From: Fibrobacter sp.
GTDB lineage: Bacteria > Fibrobacterota > Fibrobacteria > Fibrobacterales > Fibrobacteraceae
Reading direction: 5' to 3'
DNA length: 5,797 bases
Assembly: GCA_017520105.1 (NCBI GenBank)
Contig: JAFWRL010000090.1
Location: 1-5,797 of the forward strand
Part shown: piece by piece, positions 5,346 to 5,797 of the stretch
How positions within the stretch are numbered: the stretch's first letter is position 1
Layout: the number at the start of each line of letters is the position of its first letter
Notes under the pieces: generated by a model
The model's database searches: none
The model's input: only the letters and a program-made list of their open reading frames with translations
What the model was told of the DNA's origin: nothing
Made by a program: the position numbers and the translations under genes

Positions 5346-5797
5346 ATGAAGAACGTCGATACTATTGCAGTTTTGGACTTTGGCGGGCAGTACGCCCACC
5401 TGATTGCTAACCGCGTGCGCCGCCTGGGCGTGTTTACCGAAATCCACTCCCCCGCCGCTCCCGTCAGCGAACTCGAAGGCGTGAAGGGCATCATCTACAG
5501 TGGCGGCCCGAGTAGCGTGTACGCGGCCGACGCCCCGGAATACAATCCCGAAATTCTGAACCTCCCGGTGCCCAAACTCGGCATCTGCTACGGTCACCAA
5601 CTTATCGCCCAGCAGTTGGGCGGGCATGTGGAACCGGGCAACGCTTGCTTCGCGGGGATAGAACCCTGCCCGGTAAGCGTCGATCAGGTTGGCCTGGATC
5701 TCGATGCCGTACATGGGGGCGGCGTGGTCGATGCTGGTGCGGTATTCGTCCTGCATGCCTGCGGCATAGGGGCCGATCAGCACGACTTTTCCGGCGA
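5346..5797 (+). CDS. guaA: GMP synthase, N-terminal glutaminase part, apparently chimeric after ~5642
   Basis: GMP synthase converts XMP, glutamine and ATP to GMP in the cytoplasm. Only the start of the N-terminal class I glutamine amidotransferase domain is present: IAVLDFGGQYAHLIANRVRR (7-26), the SGGPSSVY loop (52-59), and the nucleophile elbow GICYGHQ with catalytic Cys 81 (bases 5586-5588), followed by QLGGHVEPG (90-98). In known GuaA proteins this is followed by a REYG-type segment and later by the catalytic His and Glu. Here the frame stays open to the window end but, from residue ~99 (base ~5640), reads as Ala/Gly/Val/Asp-rich sequence unlike GuaA. The opposite strand of the same stretch encodes a good CHASE2 fragment. 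True guaA therefore probably ends near 5642, and the ATP-pyrophosphatase and dimerization domains are absent. Codon use resembles proS. The identity of residues 1-98 is very secure; the remainder should not be trusted as GuaA. Confidence 0.93.
   Translation, partial: MKNVDTIAVLDFGGQYAHLIANRVRRLGVFTEIHSPAAPVSELEGVKGIIYSGGPSSVYAADAPEYNPEILNLPVPKLGICYGHQLIAQQLGGHVEPGNACFAGIEPCPVSVDQVGLDLDAVHGGGVVDAGAVFVLHACGIGADQHDFSG
5646..5797 (-). CDS. CHASE2 sensor-domain fragment (both ends missing)
   Basis: Read on the minus strand from the window edge, the ~50 residues AGKVVLIGPYAAGMQDEYRT, then SIDHAAPMYGIEIQANLIDA, then YRAGFYPREA match the conserved C-terminal part of CHASE2 domains. These have the pattern GK-hydrophobic-IG.taaG..D...tp, then MpGvEihAnaid. 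CHASE2 is an extracytoplasmic sensory domain usually placed ahead of adenylate cyclase, kinase or GGDEF modules. The frame is open to the window edge, so its N-terminal part lies outside. At about 5646-5640 the similarity stops and the strand becomes the antisense of guaA, with no stop codon or start signal at the join. There is no transmembrane segment after the domain, as would be expected in an intact protein. It is either a gene cut by rearrangement or a foreign piece joined during assembly. Recognition is by motif only. Confidence 0.65.

Noticed and set aside
5331..5783. A 150-residue minus-strand protein covering 5331-5783
   Set aside because: Only its first ~46 residues (CHASE2) are meaningful; the rest is the antisense of the well-supported guaA start, so it is not one gene.

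Overview
The window looks like a piece of a Fibrobacter-type genome (phylum Fibrobacterota). The main evidence is a lipoprotein carrying the 'Fibrobacter succinogenes major paralogous' (FISUMP) domain, next to a PEGA-repeat envelope protein and a PAS sensor. This is inferred from remembered protein families, not from a database search. Both ends cut through genes, so the window may be a whole short contig.

Layout: (1) 1-1185, + strand, is the C-terminal two thirds of prolyl-tRNA synthetase (proS). Its stop codon lies inside a tract of 7-bp tandem repeats, followed by a strong intrinsic terminator at 1267-1292. (2) 1351-2640, + strand, is a membrane-anchored protein with three PAS-like domains and no visible output domain. 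(3) 2672-5202, - strand, is a two-gene operon that converges on the sensor gene. The first gene (3706-5202) encodes an exported protein with a CsgG/TolB-N-like domain, PEGA-type beta repeats and two C-terminal hydrophobic segments. The second (2672-3694) encodes a lipoprotein with a FISUMP domain and a C-terminal 'PxGGE' Ig-like domain. The gap between them is 11 nt, and the ribosome binding site of the second gene touches the stop codon of the first. (4) 5203-5345 is an AT-rich divergent promoter region. (5) From 5346, + strand, comes the start of GMP synthase (guaA). It is convincing only to about 5642. Beyond that the sequence makes sense on the opposite strand, as part of a CHASE2 sensor domain, so the last ~150 bp appear joined to guaA by a rearrangement or, more likely, an assembly chimera.

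The two housekeeping genes (proS, guaA) are GC-rich with strong C/G-ending codon preference. The three genes between them are more AT-rich and look like lineage-specific accessory genes for sensing and the cell envelope. The PEGA and FISUMP proteins are both predicted to be exported and are probably co-translated, so they may act together at the envelope. Nothing in the sequence ties the PAS protein to them functionally. I see no CRISPR array, tRNA, rRNA, insertion sequence or phage gene.
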